DNA of 42,390 bases from a bacterium (GCA_020049615.1 JAIFKN010000223.1:1-42390), one strand, 5' to 3'. Shown: positions 7,365 to 16,239, counted from the first letter of the stretch. Notes: generated by a model from the sequence alone, not told the origin. Numbers and translations are program-made.

Positions 7365-9842
7365 TCAACTCCCGGCCAGCACCACCACGCCGTTGTAGGT
7401 CGCGTGCGCCAGCACCGGGGCGAGCAGCCAGCCGGTGCGTTCATAGGCGAGGGCGGCGGCCAGACCGAGGCCGAACACCGGGATGACGCCCAGGCTGGGA
7501 TGGATGATGGCGAACACCGCGGCCGAGGCTGCGGCAGCCCAGGGCAGGGTGAGGTCGCGACGCAGGCCGCGGAAGAGCAGGCCGCGGAAGATGAACTCCT
7601 CGCACAGCGGGGCGAGGACCACGGCCAGCACGATGAGGTGCCAGCCGGCGAAGACCGCCGGCTGCGTCCGCGCCCCGTCGACCGCCTCCTGCAGCGTCGG
7701 AAGGTGCGGGGCCAGCCAGGCGAGGACGCCGAGGTATCCCGCCATCCCCGCCACCGCGGCGAGGCCGCAGAGCGCGCCGACCGTCAGCGTGCGCAGCAGC
7801 GGGACGCCAAGCGCCGGCAGCAGTCCGACCGCACGCAGCAGGCCGCCGACCCGCGCCCGCCACAGCACCAGCAGGGTGCCGACGGCGGTGATGGCTCCCG
7901 CGAGGCCGAAGGCCAGGACGATGGCCAGCTCCGCTGCGCAGCCGGCGCCCAGCAGCAGCGCCGCGATCAGTCCCTGCAGGACGAGGAAGACGAAGGCCGC
8001 CCAGGCGCCATCGGCGAGATCGACGGTGCGCGGGGGCCGGTCGATCGGCTCGAACAGGTACGGCAGACGGTCGCGCAGGCGCTGCCACAAGGCCCAGGCG
8101 ATCAAGGCGAGGATGGCCAGCATGGCGAGGCGCTGGTGGGCGTCGCCGCGGCTGACGGTCAGCGAGAACAGGCCCATCACCAGCATGTAGAGATAGACCG
8201 AGCCGACGCCGACGCGGCGGTTGGGCACCGTGGTCTGCGGATCGGTCGCGGCCGCCCCGATGCCGATGGCGATGGCGGCCAGCAGCGGCAGGCCGGCGAG
8301 GATCATCGCCATGTCCGCGAGCGCCGACGGTCCCGGCCAGGGCAGCAGGCTGGTGATGACGCCCAGGCCGAAGACGGCATAGGCGGTGGCGAAGGCCGCC
8401 CACATCGCCACCTTGCCGCGGATCGCGTCGGCCAGCGGCTGCGGCGCCCCGGCGAGGATCCACAGCGCCTGCCCCTCGAAGGCCAGGGCCATCGTCGCGC
8501 TCATCAGCACCCAGCCGCCGAGCGCGACGACGAAGGTGGCGGCGGCGTGGAAGCCGCTGACGGCGGCCTGCCCGAGCTGCGGGTTGAGCGCCAGCTGCAG
8601 TCCGATCATGAAGAGCGGCATGATCAGGGCCTGGACCAGCAGGGCGCGGTCGCGACGCAGCAGCAGGAGGTCCTTGCCCAGCACGCGCATCGCCCGCCAG
8701 CTCCTGGCCGGGGACCCGCGCCCTCCGGCCAGCGTGCCGTCGTGGACGATCACGCCGCCCCGCGACCAGCCGGCGCACAGACCCACCGCGCCGACCGCGA
8801 CCGCCCCGGCGAGGGCGAGGCCGGCCGCCACCATCAGCCAGGTGAGTTGCGGCTGCAGCGCGGCGACGGCGGCCCACCCGGTCGGCAGCCAGGTCCACGG
8901 CAGCGCCATGCCGGCATGGACGAACCAGGCCGGCAAGGCGCCGAAGCCCAGGGCGACGGCGTACAGCGCGACCATCGAGGCCATGCCCAGCACCGTGCAG
9001 CCGGCCTGCAGATTCTTGATCCGGGCATGCGCCAGATGCTGGCGCAGCCAGGTTTCGAGCAGCAGGCGCAACGACCCTGCGGTGATCGACCAGGCCAGGC
9101 CGGCGGCCAGCCCGAGGGCGATGCCGGCTGGCCAGCCCATGCCGAAGGTGATCGCGAGCACGGCGGTGGCGGCCGGCACCAGCAGCCAGACCAGCGGATT
9201 GAGCAGCATGTATTGCACCAGCCGGGCGGTGAACAGCACGCGGTGGGAGAGCGGCTGGGCCGCCAGCCACAGCTCATCCCAGTCGGGCCTGGCGAGATCG
9301 GTGTTGCTCATGCCCAGGGCCAGGGCGAGCGAGCAGAACGCGACGATGGCGAGCAGGGCGGCTGCGAGCTGGGTGACCTGCCGGCGCTGCTCGGCTTCGT
9401 CAGGGCCGTGCGGGCTGGCCAGCCAGGCGACCGACTGGCTGATGAGCCGATCGCGCTCCTCGCCTGGCAGTTCGGCCAGGTCGTGGTCCTTGGCCAAGTG
9501 CGTACGCACCCGGTCCTGCCAGCCTGGCTTGCCTTCCGCTGCCTCGGCCGTGGCGACCCGCCAGCTCCTGGTCTGCACTGGTGGGCTGCCTGCGGCCGCG
9601 GCGCTCGCGCGCTGCGTGAACTGCCACATCGAGAACACCACCTGGCCGAGGATGCCTACAACCGCCACGACCATCAGCAGCCCCATGCCGACCCGCCGGC
9701 GGGGCGTCGGCGGTCGGATGTGCGCCACCCCGCCATCCCGGGCTGCGCGCTTGGCGGCGACGCCGCTGAGCAGGCAGTTGATCCAGCGCCGCACGCCCAG
9801 GCCCAGCACCAGGCGGACCTGGCGCAGCGGCCCGGGCGTCAC
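7365..9842 (-). CDS. ABC transporter permease fused to CPBP intramembrane protease
   Basis: The 825-residue protein starts with a cytoplasmic segment and one membrane span near residue 55. A periplasmic stretch (about 75-155) and a long multi-span ABC-2 type permease follow. The last 200 residues are a CPBP/CAAX-protease-like domain with the expected motifs EEFIFRGLLFRG, a second His in IIHPSLG and HATYNG at the end. Such fused permeases occur in NatB-like exporters. Its ATG overlaps the ATPase stop by four bases, so the two are translated together and form one exporter. The substrate is unknown. Release or maturation of a small peptide is one possibility given the protease domain. Confidence 0.85.
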   Translation of the reverse strand: MTPGPLRQVRLVLGLGVRRWINCLLSGVAAKRAARDGGVAHIRPPTPRRRVGMGLLMVVAVVGILGQVVFSMWQFTQRASAAAAGSPPVQTRSWRVATAEAAEGKPGWQDRVRTHLAKDHDLAELPGEERDRLISQSVAWLASPHGPDEAEQRRQVTQLAAALLAIVAFCSLALALGMSNTDLARPDWDELWLAAQPLSHRVLFTARLVQYMLLNPLVWLLVPAATAVLAITFGMGWPAGIALGLAAGLAWSITAGSLRLLLETWLRQHLAHARIKNLQAGCTVLGMASMVALYAVALGFGALPAWFVHAGMALPWTWLPTGWAAVAALQPQLTWLMVAAGLALAGAVAVGAVGLCAGWSRGGVIVHDGTLAGGRGSPARSWRAMRVLGKDLLLLRRDRALLVQALIMPLFMIGLQLALNPQLGQAAVSGFHAAATFVVALGGWVLMSATMALAFEGQALWILAGAPQPLADAIRGKVAMWAAFATAYAVFGLGVITSLLPWPGPSALADMAMILAGLPLLAAIAIGIGAAATDPQTTVPNRRVGVGSVYLYMLVMGLFSLTVSRGDAHQRLAMLAILALIAWALWQRLRDRLPYLFEPIDRPPRTVDLADGAWAAFVFLVLQGLIAALLLGAGCAAELAIVLAFGLAGAITAVGTLLVLWRARVGGLLRAVGLLPALGVPLLRTLTVGALCGLAAVAGMAGYLGVLAWLAPHLPTLQEAVDGARTQPAVFAGWHLIVLAVVLAPLCEEFIFRGLLFRGLRRDLTLPWAAAASAAVFAIIHPSLGVIPVFGLGLAAALAYERTGWLLAPVLAHATYNGVVVLAGS

Positions 9843-10594
9843 GGCGCCGGCTCCGCGGCGGCGGCGTCCCTGGTGACGGCGAAGAACACCTCCTCGAGGC
9901 TGCCGCCGGCGGCAGCGCGCTGGCGCAATTCGGCGATCGCGCCCTCGGCCACCAGCCGGCCATGGGCCAGGATGGCGGCGCGGTCGCTGATGCGCTCGGC
10001 CTGCTCGAGCAGGTGCGTGCTGAACACCACGGTGGCGCCCTCGGCGGCCTGTTCGCGCACCAGGGCGAGCAGCTCGCGCGCGGCGTAGGGGTCGAGGCCG
10101 TTGGCCGGCTCGTCGAGGATGAGCAGGCGCGGCCGGTGCAGCAGGGCCATGGCCAGGGCGAGCTTCTTCTTCATCCCGCGCGAGTAGTTCACCGCGTAGT
10201 CGTCCAGCGCCGAAGCCAGCCCGAGCCGCGCGACGAGCGGCTCGGCGCGGGCGCGGATCCCGGCGGCGGTCAGGCCGTGCAGGCCGCCGACGAAGCCGAG
10301 CAGCTCGCGCCCGGTGAGGTAGTCGTGGAACACCGGCTCATCGGGCAGGTAGCCGGTCAGGCGCATGACCTGGTCGCGGGCGGCGAAGCAGTCGAGGCCG
10401 GCGACGGTGGCTGATCCGGCGCTCGGCCGCAGCTGGCCGATGAGCATGCGGATGGTGGTGGTCTTGCCCGCGCCGTTGGGCCCGAGCAGGGCCAGGATCG
10501 TCCCAGCCGGCACCTCCAGCGAGAGGTCGGTGACGGCAGCGAAGTCGCCGTAGCGCTTGGCCAGGCCGGCCACGGACAGCAGGGCATCTGGCAT
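9839..10594 (-). CDS. ABC transporter ATP-binding protein
   Basis: The 251-residue protein has a Walker A (LLGPNGAGKTTT) near residue 40, a signature region written NYSRGMKKKL in place of LSGGQ, and a Walker B with D-loop (LLILDEPANGLDP) followed by the switch His in FSTHLL. The signature form SRGMKKK is common in exporters of the NatA/CcmA group. It is the energy-supplying partner of the downstream fused permease, whose start overlaps its stop by four bases. Confidence 0.92.
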   Translation of the reverse strand: MPDALLSVAGLAKRYGDFAAVTDLSLEVPAGTILALLGPNGAGKTTTIRMLIGQLRPSAGSATVAGLDCFAARDQVMRLTGYLPDEPVFHDYLTGRELLGFVGGLHGLTAAGIRARAEPLVARLGLASALDDYAVNYSRGMKKKLALAMALLHRPRLLILDEPANGLDPYAARELLALVREQAAEGATVVFSTHLLEQAERISDRAAILAHGRLVAEGAIAELRQRAAAGGSLEEVFFAVTRDAAAAEPAP

Positions 10595-10624
10595 GGACGC
10601 AGGTTAGGGCGCCCGGTCCGCGCG

Positions 10625-10783
10625 CTAGATGCGCTTGAGCAGCACCAGCACGAACAGGATGACCAGGACGACGGCGATGCCGCCGCTGGGATAGTAGCCC
10701 CAGGCCTGGCTGTGCGGCCAGGTGGGCAGCGCGCCCACCAGGATGAGGACGAGGACGATGAGGAGGATGGCGCCGAGGGACAT
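10625..10783 (-). CDS. DUF3309-type small membrane protein
   Basis: The 52-residue protein has two hydrophobic segments (LGAILLIVLVLILVGALP and GGIAVVLVILFVLVLL) around WPHSQAWGYYPSGG, the pattern of DUF3309. These small inner-membrane proteins have no established role but often lie among stress genes. It is 104 bases downstream of the BON-protein stop on the same strand with a hairpin between them. No operator of the TGGGGTG type precedes it, so it is probably read through from the BON promoter. Confidence 0.8.
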   Translation of the reverse strand: MSLGAILLIVLVLILVGALPTWPHSQAWGYYPSGGIAVVLVILFVLVLLKRI

Positions 10784-10816
10784 GGGATTCCGTTCGTATG
10801 CAGGAAGGCGGAAGGA

Positions 10817-10839
10817 GCGGTGCCGGGACCCGGCACCGC
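10817..10839 (-). terminator. GC hairpin between BON and DUF3309 genes
   Basis: GCGGTGCCGGG at 10817-10827 is the exact reverse complement of 10829-10839, with a single base between them. Some inner pairs must open to make a loop. There is no U-run, so it may be a weak terminator, an attenuator or an RNA-stabilising stem that sets the DUF3309 to BON ratio. Confidence 0.5.
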
Positions 10840-10887
10840 CCCCAGCCGGGGCCGGCGCCGCCGGATGAGCGGCCTCGGCCAGCCAGG

Positions 10888-11661
10888 CTACTTGGTCAGC
10901 ACGGTGCCGATGGTCATCTGGTTGCTCACGCTGTTCACGCCTTGGAGGTCGGTCACGAGCTTGGTGATCAGCGCCTTCTCGGCTTCGTTGTTGGCGATGC
11001 CGGTCAGGCCGACCTCGCCGTTCCTGACCTCGACCTTGATCTTCAGGGCATTGGTCGAGCGGTGCGTCATCAGGGCGAAGCGGACCTGGCTGGTGATCGA
11101 CGCGTCGTCGATCTTCTCGCCGGTGGTGCGCGCCGTCGGCTCGGCCGCCGCCAGCACCGTCATCTCGTTCTTCACCGCCTTCACCCCATCGATGTCCTTG
11201 GCGTACTCGCTGGTCAGGTCGCGCTGGCCGGCGCTGGCCGCCTCGCCGGTCAGGGTCACGATCCCGTCCTTCACCGCCACGGTGGTCTTGCCCGAGCTGA
11301 CATTGCGGTGCAGCAGCAGGGCGAGCGACACCTTGCGGCCGATCCAGGTGTCGGCGCTGCCGCTGGCGACCTGCTCCGTGGTCTGGAGCTGGTTGTCCAC
11401 CCGGGTGACGCCGGGCAGGCTCGCCACCGTCTCCTGGGCCAGGGATCTGTGCGCGGCATCGGCGACCGAGCCGGTCAGGGTGACGACGCCATCCTTGGAA
11501 CGGACGGTGACCGAGTCGTCCTTCAGGTAGGTCTTGTAGACGTAGGTCCTGGGGAAGGTCGAGACGATGCGCTCGTCGGTCTCGGAAGCGCCTGCCGTAC
11601 CGCTGGCGAGCAGCGTGACCACGGTCAGGGCGAAGGTGCGGGGGAGGGTATGGTGCTTCAT
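10888..11661 (-). CDS. Periplasmic protein with three BON domains
   Basis: The 257-residue protein begins with a signal peptide (MKHHTLPRTFALTVVTLLASGTAGAS). Three BON repeats follow at about 30-95, 105-170 and 180-250. Each carries the core ..V.V.dG.VtLtG.v....r......V..l.GV..V.N.., as in OsmY. BON proteins bind membranes or phospholipids and are typically induced by osmotic or stationary-phase stress. The start codon is 38 bases after a regulatory palindrome and has no Shine-Dalgarno, so a leaderless transcript is predicted. Its first residues (MKHHTL) echo those of the DUF2934 protein (MKHHSL) that has the same promoter arrangement. Confidence 0.88.
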   Translation of the reverse strand: MKHHTLPRTFALTVVTLLASGTAGASETDERIVSTFPRTYVYKTYLKDDSVTVRSKDGVVTLTGSVADAAHRSLAQETVASLPGVTRVDNQLQTTEQVASGSADTWIGRKVSLALLLHRNVSSGKTTVAVKDGIVTLTGEAASAGQRDLTSEYAKDIDGVKAVKNEMTVLAAAEPTARTTGEKIDDASITSQVRFALMTHRSTNALKIKVEVRNGEVGLTGIANNEAEKALITKLVTDLQGVNSVSNQMTIGTVLTK

Positions 11662-11668
11662 GCGGCAG

Positions 11669-11742
11669 GGGATAGCCGGCCGAGTCGGTTGCAGCCATGG
11701 GGTGATCACCCTATCGACCCTGGCCCGCAGGCGGGGGAAGGT
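11669..11742. promoter_or_regulatory. Operator 1 and divergent promoters (BON / CbpA)
   Basis: The palindrome is GGGGTGATCACCCT at 11699-11712, one mismatch from perfect. On the minus strand the -10-like TATCCC occupies 11674-11669 and the BON ATG begins 38 bases after the site. On the plus strand GAAGGT at 11737-11742 is at the same distance, giving a predicted leader of about 20 bases for the CbpA-like gene. One site could therefore serve both directions. Confidence 0.65.
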
Positions 11743-11769
11743 GCGTCGGCGAAGGATCCGGCGACCTGC

Positions 11770-12687
11770 ATGATCTTCACCGACCATTACCGCGCCCTCG
11801 GCGTCACGGCTGATGCCAGCCCCGCGGCCATCAAGGCCGCCTACCGCGCGCTGGCGCGCATCCACCATCCGGACATCAGCAAGGCCAGCGGCGCCGAGCA
11901 GCGCTTCAAGGCTGTCGCCGAGGCCTACGAGACCCTCCACGACCCGAAGCGCCGGGAGGCCTACGATGCCGTGCGCGCCGCCGGCTGGAAGGAGGGCGAG
12001 GAGACCAACGCGCCACGTCAGGCTGGCGCGGCCTACGCTGGCGGCGACGACGTCGGGGACCGCTTGCGTGAATTCTTCCGCGCCCAGTTCGCCAGGCGCC
12101 AGGGCGGTCCGCAGCGCGGCGCCTTCGCCGAGAGCCTGTTCGACGAGCGCGGCGAGGACGTCCACTATGCCCTGGTGGTCGGCCTGGAGGAGTCGTTCGG
12201 CGGCGGCGTGCGCGAGCTCCGGCTGCAGGCCCCCGGCGGCGATGACCGTTCCATCACGGTGCAGATCCCCAAGGGCGTAGTGAGCGGCACCAGGATCCGC
12301 CTGGCCGGCCAGGGCCGGCCGGGTGGCGGTACGCAGCCGGCTGGCGACTTGTTTCTCGACGTCGCGCTCGCCCAGCACCGGCTCTACCAGGTGGACGGTC
12401 GCGACCTGACACTGGTCCTGCCGGTTGCGCCGTGGGAGGCCGTGCTCGGCGCCGAGGTCGCCGTCCCGACCCTCGGCGGCATGGTCACCGCCACCATCCC
12501 GGCGGGCTCGCGGGGCGGTCAGCAGCTGCGGCTCAAGGGGCGCGGGCTGCCCGGAGAACCGCCCGGCGACCAGTATCTCCGCCTGGAAATCGCCCTGCCG
12601 CCCGCTGCGAGCGACAAGGCCAGGACCCTGTACCGCGAGCTGGCCGCGGAGTCGGTCTGGGATCCGCGCGCCCTCCTCGGCGGCTGA
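11770..12687 (+). CDS. cbpA: CbpA-type DnaJ-domain co-chaperone
   Basis: The 305-residue protein has an N-terminal J domain (about 4-70) with the essential HPD at residues 33-35. A short linker follows, and then the two-lobed DnaJ C-terminal substrate-binding region (about 125-300; IPKGVVSGTRIRLAGQG.., GD.....HR..QVDGRDL, P.LGG.VT.TIPAG). The Cys-rich zinc finger of DnaJ is absent, as in CbpA. It should stimulate a DnaK ATPase and may bind DNA in stationary phase. AAGGA lies about 13 bases before the ATG. It diverges from the BON gene around operator 1. Confidence 0.88.
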   Translation: MIFTDHYRALGVTADASPAAIKAAYRALARIHHPDISKASGAEQRFKAVAEAYETLHDPKRREAYDAVRAAGWKEGEETNAPRQAGAAYAGGDDVGDRLREFFRAQFARRQGGPQRGAFAESLFDERGEDVHYALVVGLEESFGGGVRELRLQAPGGDDRSITVQIPKGVVSGTRIRLAGQGRPGGGTQPAGDLFLDVALAQHRLYQVDGRDLTLVLPVAPWEAVLGAEVAVPTLGGMVTATIPAGSRGGQQLRLKGRGLPGEPPGDQYLRLEIALPPAASDKARTLYRELAAESVWDPRALLGG

Positions 12688-12691
12688 GCCA

Positions 12692-12736
12692 GGGGACTAC
12701 ACCCCATGGCGGATGGCGGGATGGGCTGGCTAGCTG
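12692..12736 (+). promoter_or_regulatory. Operator 2 and leaderless promoter of DUF2934-ATPase operon
   Basis: The site GGGGACTACACCCC spans 12692-12705; its right half is canonical and its left half is one base off. TAGCTG at 12731-12736 is the -10-like element. The ATG at 12743 is exactly 38 bases after the site, the same as for the BON and second DUF2934 genes, so transcription is expected to begin at or next to the start codon. Confidence 0.65.
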
Positions 12737-12742
12737 GCCGCC

Positions 12743-12961
12743 ATGAAACACCACTCCCTGTCCCAGCACCAGAACCCGCCCCGCGTGGTTCCCGGCCCCA
12801 TCATCCAGGCGGCAGCATCCGACGGCCAGCCATGCTGCGAAGAGATCGCCCGCAAGGCCTACTTCCGCTATGTCGACCAGGGCTCCCGACCGGGCCACGA
12901 CGTGCGCGACTGGCTGCAGGCCGAGGCGGGGATCCGCGCTGAACAGCTGAACCGGGTCTAG
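12743..12961 (+). CDS. DUF2934 family small protein, copy 1
   Basis: The 72-residue protein has about 30 polar N-terminal residues and then the DUF2934 core EEIARKAYFRYVDQGSRPGHD...WLQAEAGI. The family is common in stress-linked clusters; its role is unknown. There is no Shine-Dalgarno and the ATG sits at the predicted transcription start. Its TAG stop is followed immediately by the ATG of the P-type ATPase, so the two are one operon and probably coupled. Confidence 0.8.
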   Translation: MKHHSLSQHQNPPRVVPGPIIQAAASDGQPCCEEIARKAYFRYVDQGSRPGHDVRDWLQAEAGIRAEQLNRV

Positions 12962-15592
12962 ATGGCCGCCCTGGCCCCCAATCCCGGCATCTCCCAGGCG
13001 CCGGGGGGGCTCAGCGCCGATGCCGCCGACCTGCGGTTGCAGGCCGACGGATCCAACAGCCTGCCCATCCAGGCGCGGAGCGGGCTGCTCACCATCGCCT
13101 GGGAGGTCGTACGCGAGCCGATGTTCCTCCTGCTGCTCGCCGCCGGCGCACTGTACCTGGTCATGGGCTCGCCAGGCGACGCCGCCATGCTGCTCGGCTT
13201 CGTCGGCGTGGTCATGGGCATCACCATCGCCCAGGAGCGACGTACCGAGCACGCCCTCGACGCGTTGCGCGTGCTGGCGAGCCCGCAGGCCCTGGTCATC
13301 CGCGACGGGCGGCGCCAGCGCATCCCGGCGGCCAGACTGGTGCGCGGCGACCTCATCGTCTTGGCCGAGGGCGACCGCGTGCCGGCCGATGCCGTGCTGC
13401 GCGAAGGCGTGAACGTGACGGCCGACGAGTCGATGCTCAGCGGCGAATCCGTGGCCGTGAGCAAGACCCCCTCGGCCACCGCCCGCAGCCTCGATCGCCC
13501 GGGTGGCGACGATCTTCCATCGCTCTTCTCCGGCACCCTGGTGACCACCGGCCAGGGCATCGCCGAGGTGTTGGCGACCGGTGCCCGCAGCGAGTTCGGC
13601 CGCATCGGCGCATCGCTCGTCCAGGTCCGCCCGATGCGCACCAGGCTGCAGCAGGAGACCGGGCGGATGGTCCGCAACCTCGCGCTGATCGGCGGCGGAC
13701 TGTGCTGCGTGGTGGTGGTGGCCTACGCCCTGACCCGCGGCGGCGACCAGGACAGCTGGCGGCAGGGGCTGCTCGCCGGCATCACCATGGCCATGGCGGT
13801 GCTGCCCGAGGAGTTCCCGGTCATCCTGACCATCTTCCTCGCCCTCGGCGCCTGGCGCATCTCGCGCCGCCGGGTGCTGACCCGGCGCATGCCGGCGATC
13901 GAGACTCTGGGAGCAGCCACCGTGCTGTGCACGGACAAGACCGGCACACTGACGCTCAACCGCATGTCGGTGAGCCGGGTCGCCTTCGTCGAGCGCAGCG
14001 TCGCCCTGAGCGGTGCGACCGACGACGCCGACGTGCAGGCCCTGCTCGAGATCGCCGTCCTGGCCAGCCACCCGGATCCCTTCGACCCGATGGAGCGCGC
14101 CATCCATGCCGCTGGCAAGCTGGCGGCCCCGGCGCTGCTGGAGCGGCACGCCAGCTGGTCGCTGGAGCGGGAATATCCCCTCGCCCCGGACCTGCTTGCC
14201 TTCACCCAGGCCTGGCGGACCGGTGACGGGCCGCTGCTGCTCGCCGCCAAGGGCGCGCCCGAGGCCATCGCCGGACTGTGCGGCCTGTCGCCGGAGCGCA
14301 GCGAGATCCTCGCCCGCCAGGCCGCCGCCCTGGCCGGGGAAGGCCTGCGCGTGCTCGCCGTGGCCAGCGCCCGCATGCCGGTGGACCGGCTGCCCGCCAG
14401 CCACCACGACCTCGATCTGGCGTATCTCGGACTGATCGGTCTGGAGGATCCTCTGCGTCCGGACGTGCCGGCCGCAGTCGCCGAATGCCGCAGCGCCGGC
14501 ATCCGCGTGGTCATGATCACCGGCGACTATCCTGCCACGGCGCAGAGCATCGCCGAGAAGGCGGGACTCGCCGGCGACGGCTCCGTCATCACCGGCCCCG
14601 AGCTGGAGGCCATGCCGGAGGACGAACTGGCCCGTCGCATCGGCACCAGCCACATCTTCGCCCGGGTGATGCCGGAGCAGAAGCTGCGCATCGTCCGGGC
14701 GCTGAAGGCCAACCACGAGGTGGTGGCGATGACCGGCGACGGGGTGAACGACGCGCCGGCACTGAAGGCGGCGCACATCGGCATCGCCATGGGGGGGCGC
14801 GGCACCGACGTCGCCCGGGAGGCGGCTGCACTGGTGCTGCTCGATGACGATTTCGCCTCGATCGTCGCCGCGGTGCGGATGGGACGCCGCATCTTCGACA
14901 ACATCAAGAAGGCCATCGCCTTCACCTTCGCGGTGCATGTGCCGATCGCCGGGCTGTCGATCCTGCCGGTGTTCATCCCCGGCTGGCCGCTCCTGCTCCT
15001 GCCGGTGCACATCGTCTTCCTCGAACTGGTGATCGATCCGTCGTGCACCCTGATCTTCGAGGCCGAGGAGGCCGAGAGCGACATCATGCAGCGGCCGCCG
15101 CGCAATCCCGAGGAGCGCCTGTTCTCCTGGCGCAGCATCGGCCTCAGCCTGCTGCAGGGCGCTAGCGCCCTGGCCGTGTGCGTCGGCGTGTTCCTCTACG
15201 CCAAGGACGCGCATGGGGTCGACGCCGCCCGCACCCTGACCTTCGTCGCCCTGGTCGCCTCGTTCATCGCCATCATCGTCACCAACCGCTCCTGGTCGCG
15301 CGACCTGCCGGCCATCCTGCGCACGCCGAATACGGCCCAATGGTGGGTGGTGCTCGGCACGGTGGGGTTGCTCGCGGTGATCCTGCTGGTGCCGATGGCG
15401 CGCAGCCTGTTCCACTTCGCCCCGGTGCAGGCCACCGAACTCCTGCTCAGCATCGGCGCCGGCGTGCTGTGCGTGGGCTGGTTCGAGATCATCAAACGAG
15501 TGCGCCGCAGGCGCCAGCGCGCCAGGGGTCAACACCCCATGACCGACGGAGGCCCGGAGCGGATGCTGCCGGGCGCCCAACCATCCCGATGA
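12962..15592 (+). CDS. P-type cation-transporting ATPase (P2, Ca2+-ATPase-like)
   Basis: The 876-residue protein has an N-terminal cation-ATPase domain (GLSADAADLRLQADGSNSLP). The actuator motif reads SMLSGESV where TGES is usual. The membrane motif PEEFPV is followed by the phosphorylation site DKTGTLT with Asp near residue 325, the hinge MTGDGVNDAPALK, and four or more C-terminal spans. The overall pattern is that of prokaryotic SERCA/PMR1-like or H+-type P2 pumps, so Ca2+ is plausible but the ion is not proven. The start directly abuts the DUF2934 stop. The last residues (about 855-876) overlap operator 3 of the next unit. Confidence 0.9.
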   Translation: MAALAPNPGISQAPGGLSADAADLRLQADGSNSLPIQARSGLLTIAWEVVREPMFLLLLAAGALYLVMGSPGDAAMLLGFVGVVMGITIAQERRTEHALDALRVLASPQALVIRDGRRQRIPAARLVRGDLIVLAEGDRVPADAVLREGVNVTADESMLSGESVAVSKTPSATARSLDRPGGDDLPSLFSGTLVTTGQGIAEVLATGARSEFGRIGASLVQVRPMRTRLQQETGRMVRNLALIGGGLCCVVVVAYALTRGGDQDSWRQGLLAGITMAMAVLPEEFPVILTIFLALGAWRISRRRVLTRRMPAIETLGAATVLCTDKTGTLTLNRMSVSRVAFVERSVALSGATDDADVQALLEIAVLASHPDPFDPMERAIHAAGKLAAPALLERHASWSLEREYPLAPDLLAFTQAWRTGDGPLLLAAKGAPEAIAGLCGLSPERSEILARQAAALAGEGLRVLAVASARMPVDRLPASHHDLDLAYLGLIGLEDPLRPDVPAAVAECRSAGIRVVMITGDYPATAQSIAEKAGLAGDGSVITGPELEAMPEDELARRIGTSHIFARVMPEQKLRIVRALKANHEVVAMTGDGVNDAPALKAAHIGIAMGGRGTDVAREAAALVLLDDDFASIVAAVRMGRRIFDNIKKAIAFTFAVHVPIAGLSILPVFIPGWPLLLLPVHIVFLELVIDPSCTLIFEAEEAESDIMQRPPRNPEERLFSWRSIGLSLLQGASALAVCVGVFLYAKDAHGVDAARTLTFVALVASFIAIIVTNRSWSRDLPAILRTPNTAQWWVVLGTVGLLAVILLVPMARSLFHFAPVQATELLLSIGAGVLCVGWFEIIKRVRRRRQRARGQHPMTDGGPERMLPGAQPSR
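15525..15567 (+). promoter_or_regulatory. Operator 3 and promoter inside the ATPase 3' end
   Basis: The site GGGGTCAACACCCC spans 15525-15538 and the -10-like GATGCT spans 15562-15567. The predicted start of transcription is near 15576. This leaves a leader of about 28 bases carrying AAGGAGG ahead of the ATG at 15604. It lies within the last codons of the upstream ATPase. Confidence 0.6.
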
Positions 15593-15603
15593 AGGAGGCA
15601 GCG

Positions 15604-15987
15604 ATGCCACCCCTGTTCCGCGTCGTCCGCTCCGCCATCACCAGCCTGCGTTCACGCCTGCGTCCGACCCCGGAGGAGACCCGCGCCGGATCCGCAGCCG
15701 CCGGCGGGCTGATGAACCTGCCGTTCGCCCACCGTGCAGTCTTCAACCAGCAGATGAACGAGCAGCTCGACGACAGCTCCCGCGTGCTCGATGACCTGGA
15801 TGCCAAGCTGCTGACGCTGCGCACCCATGTGGTGAACCTGCGCAACCAGCTGGCCGCCTCGCATGGCGCCACCGAGGCGACCTGGGACCAGGTCAAGTCG
15901 GGATTCAGCAAGGAGCATGGCGAGCTCCATGAGGGCGTCCGCCATGCCCGCCCCTGGGCCAGATCGAGGCCGGCGCCCATCCCGTGA
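15604..15987 (+). CDS. Small coiled-coil protein, stress-associated type
   Basis: The 127-residue protein has a basic N-terminus and then a long amphipathic helix (FNQQMNEQLDDSSRVLDDLDAKLLTLRTHVVNLRNQLA) ending in EATWDQVKSGFSKEHGELHEGVRHA. This is the layout of small coiled-coil proteins annotated near universal-stress genes; the function is unknown. The start was chosen at 15604 because AAGGAGG at 15592-15598 stands 5 bases upstream; an in-frame ATG at 15589 lacks such a site. It is probably the first gene of an operon with the two small membrane proteins downstream. Confidence 0.7.
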   Translation: MPPLFRVVRSAITSLRSRLRPTPEETRAGSAAAGGLMNLPFAHRAVFNQQMNEQLDDSSRVLDDLDAKLLTLRTHVVNLRNQLAASHGATEATWDQVKSGFSKEHGELHEGVRHARPWARSRPAPIP

Positions 15988-16071
15988 CCGCCATGGCCGG
16001 CCGGCGACACCGTCATCCGCATCAGGCCGGCGCTCCGCCGGCTGCAACCACCATCTCCAATAAGGGACAGC

Positions 16072-16239
16072 ATGTTCTACTGGGCCATCGTCTTCTTCAT
16101 CATCGCCATCGTCGCCGCCATCTTCGGTTTCGGGGGCATTGCCCAGGATTCCGCCTACATCGGCAAGATCCTGGCGGTCGTCGGCCTGATCCTGGCCCTG
16201 ATCACGTTCTTCCTCCACCGCCGGGCTCCACGCGTGTGA
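16072..16239 (+). CDS. DUF1328 family small membrane protein
   Basis: The 55-residue protein MFYWAIVFFIIAIVAAIFGF..GIA.......KIL..V.LILALITFF has the two membrane spans and the FGFGGIA turn typical of DUF1328 (YtjA). AAGGGA lies just before the ATG. It follows the coiled-coil gene by 84 bases with no operator between them, so it is probably co-transcribed. The family is usually induced by stress; its biochemical role is unknown. Confidence 0.85.
   Translation: MFYWAIVFFIIAIVAAIFGFGGIAQDSAYIGKILAVVGLILALITFFLHRRAPRV

Noticed and set aside
10850..10865. CCCC...GGGG symmetry as a further operator
   Set aside because: The orientation is reversed relative to the GGGG-N6-CCCC sites and no promoter-like hexamer follows.
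12533..15610. Minus-strand open frame of about 1000 codons
   Set aside because: It is the antisense shadow of the P-type ATPase, rich in His, Gln and Gly with no domain.
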